Origin: Halorubrum sp. BV1 | GTDB lineage: Archaea > Halobacteriota > Halobacteria > Halobacteriales > Haloferacaceae | DNA: 39,839 bases | Reading direction: 5' to 3' | NCBI RefSeq assembly: GCF_000746205.1 | Contig: NZ_KN050825.1 | Span: forward strand, 188,651-228,489 | Shown here: in pieces, positions 39,741 through 39,839 of the stretch | Layout: each line of letters begins with the position of its first letter | How positions within the stretch are numbered: position 1 is the stretch's first letter | Position numbers and translations under genes: made by a program | Notes under the pieces: generated by a model | Databases searched by the model: none | What the model was told of the DNA's origin: nothing | The model's input: the letters and a program-made list of their open reading frames with translations, nothing else

Positions 39741-39746
39741 GTTAAC
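39741..39746. promoter_or_regulatory. Palindromic TATA-like box shared by divergent genes
   Basis: GTTAAC is its own reverse complement. It ends 24 bases before the GTG at 39716 (minus) and 24 bases before the ATG at 39771 (plus). A single box could direct transcription both ways at standard leaderless spacing. Confidence 0.5.
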
Positions 39747-39768
39747 GCTCGGACGTGGGAACACGAGA

Positions 39769-39839
39769 GTATGTCTCACGCAGGTATGTCTCACGCAGGT
39801 ATGTCTCACGCAGGTATGTCTCACGCAGGTATGTCTCAC
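39769..39839 (+). repeat. 15-bp tandem repeat containing start codons, running off the window
   Basis: Copies of gtatgtctcacgcag start at 39769, 39784, 39799 and 39814, with a partial copy at 39829-39839. Each contains ATG in one frame. The unit is 5 codons long, so copy number changes keep frame. Confidence 0.97.
39771..39839 (+). CDS. Start of a gene with MSHAG repeats (partial)
   Basis: From ATG 39771 the frame reads MSHAG four times and then MSH to the window end. Five ATG codons at 15-base spacing are possible starts. The shared GTTAAC box 24 bases before the first ATG favours that one for a leaderless mRNA. The body of the gene lies outside the window, so nothing can be said of its product. 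Confidence 0.45.
   Translation, partial: MSHAGMSHAGMSHAGMSHAGMSH

Noticed and set aside
1..39839. tRNA, rRNA, IS elements or prophage
   Set aside because: No T-arm/acceptor patterns, transposase motifs or integrase genes were found by reading the sequence and translations.

Overview
The window is chromosomal DNA of a halophilic archaeon. The base composition is GC-rich and the proteins are strongly acidic. Most genes follow a haloarchaeal TATA-like box 22-33 nt upstream of the start codon (leaderless transcripts), and Tat-type signal peptides are common. There is an S-layer glycoprotein with a PGF-CTERM anchor, together with archaeal L15e, L40e, Sec61beta, aMBF1 and Mre11/Rad50. The S-layer signal peptide and general gene content suggest a Halorubrum-like member of the Haloferacales (inference, not tested).

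Layout. 1-1.7 kb (minus strand): a HerA-like ATPase, a crcB fluoride channel, and the start of a second crcB whose start region lies in a 24-bp tandem repeat at the window edge. 1.8-3.9 kb: a membrane-anchored protein, then two tandem PCMT-family methyltransferases. 3.9-16.1 kb: a cell-surface region. It holds four DUF1102-like small exported proteins (one carrying exact 23-residue repeats), a membrane HTH protein, a Tat lipoprotein, the S-layer glycoprotein csg, a DUF7827-like secreted protein and a sequon-rich Ig-like surface protein. 16.4-22 kb: rpl15e, a small membrane protein, a cupin, dnaJ, dnaK, tpiA. 22.1-30.2 kb: a DICT-domain protein, aMBF1, an ArsC-type phosphatase, bacterial-type leuS, and a fused FAD/Fe-S D-lactate dehydrogenase. 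30.4-35.2 kb: a glyoxalase-like VOC protein divergent from the lactate dehydrogenase, a large Tat lipoprotein preceded by a coupled 21-codon ORF, hisE, pdxT, Sec61beta, thioredoxin, rpl40e. 35.3-39.8 kb: mre11-rad50, a small unknown protein, and a partial gene whose first codons are a 15-bp repeat.

How the genes may work together. The 4-16 kb region looks like a cell-envelope locus: export-type small beta-rich proteins sit beside a candidate membrane-bound regulator and the S-layer gene. The divergent VOC and D-lactate dehydrogenase genes have matched promoters and would form a methylglyoxal-to-pyruvate route. Mre11 and Rad50 are translationally coupled and form the DNA end-processing complex. 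DnaK and DnaJ form the chaperone pair.

Several gene junctions carry short tandem repeats (24-, 27-, 23- and 15-bp units). Two of these overlap translation start regions, where a copy-number change would add or remove start codons in frame. No tRNA, rRNA, insertion sequence or CRISPR array was recognised.
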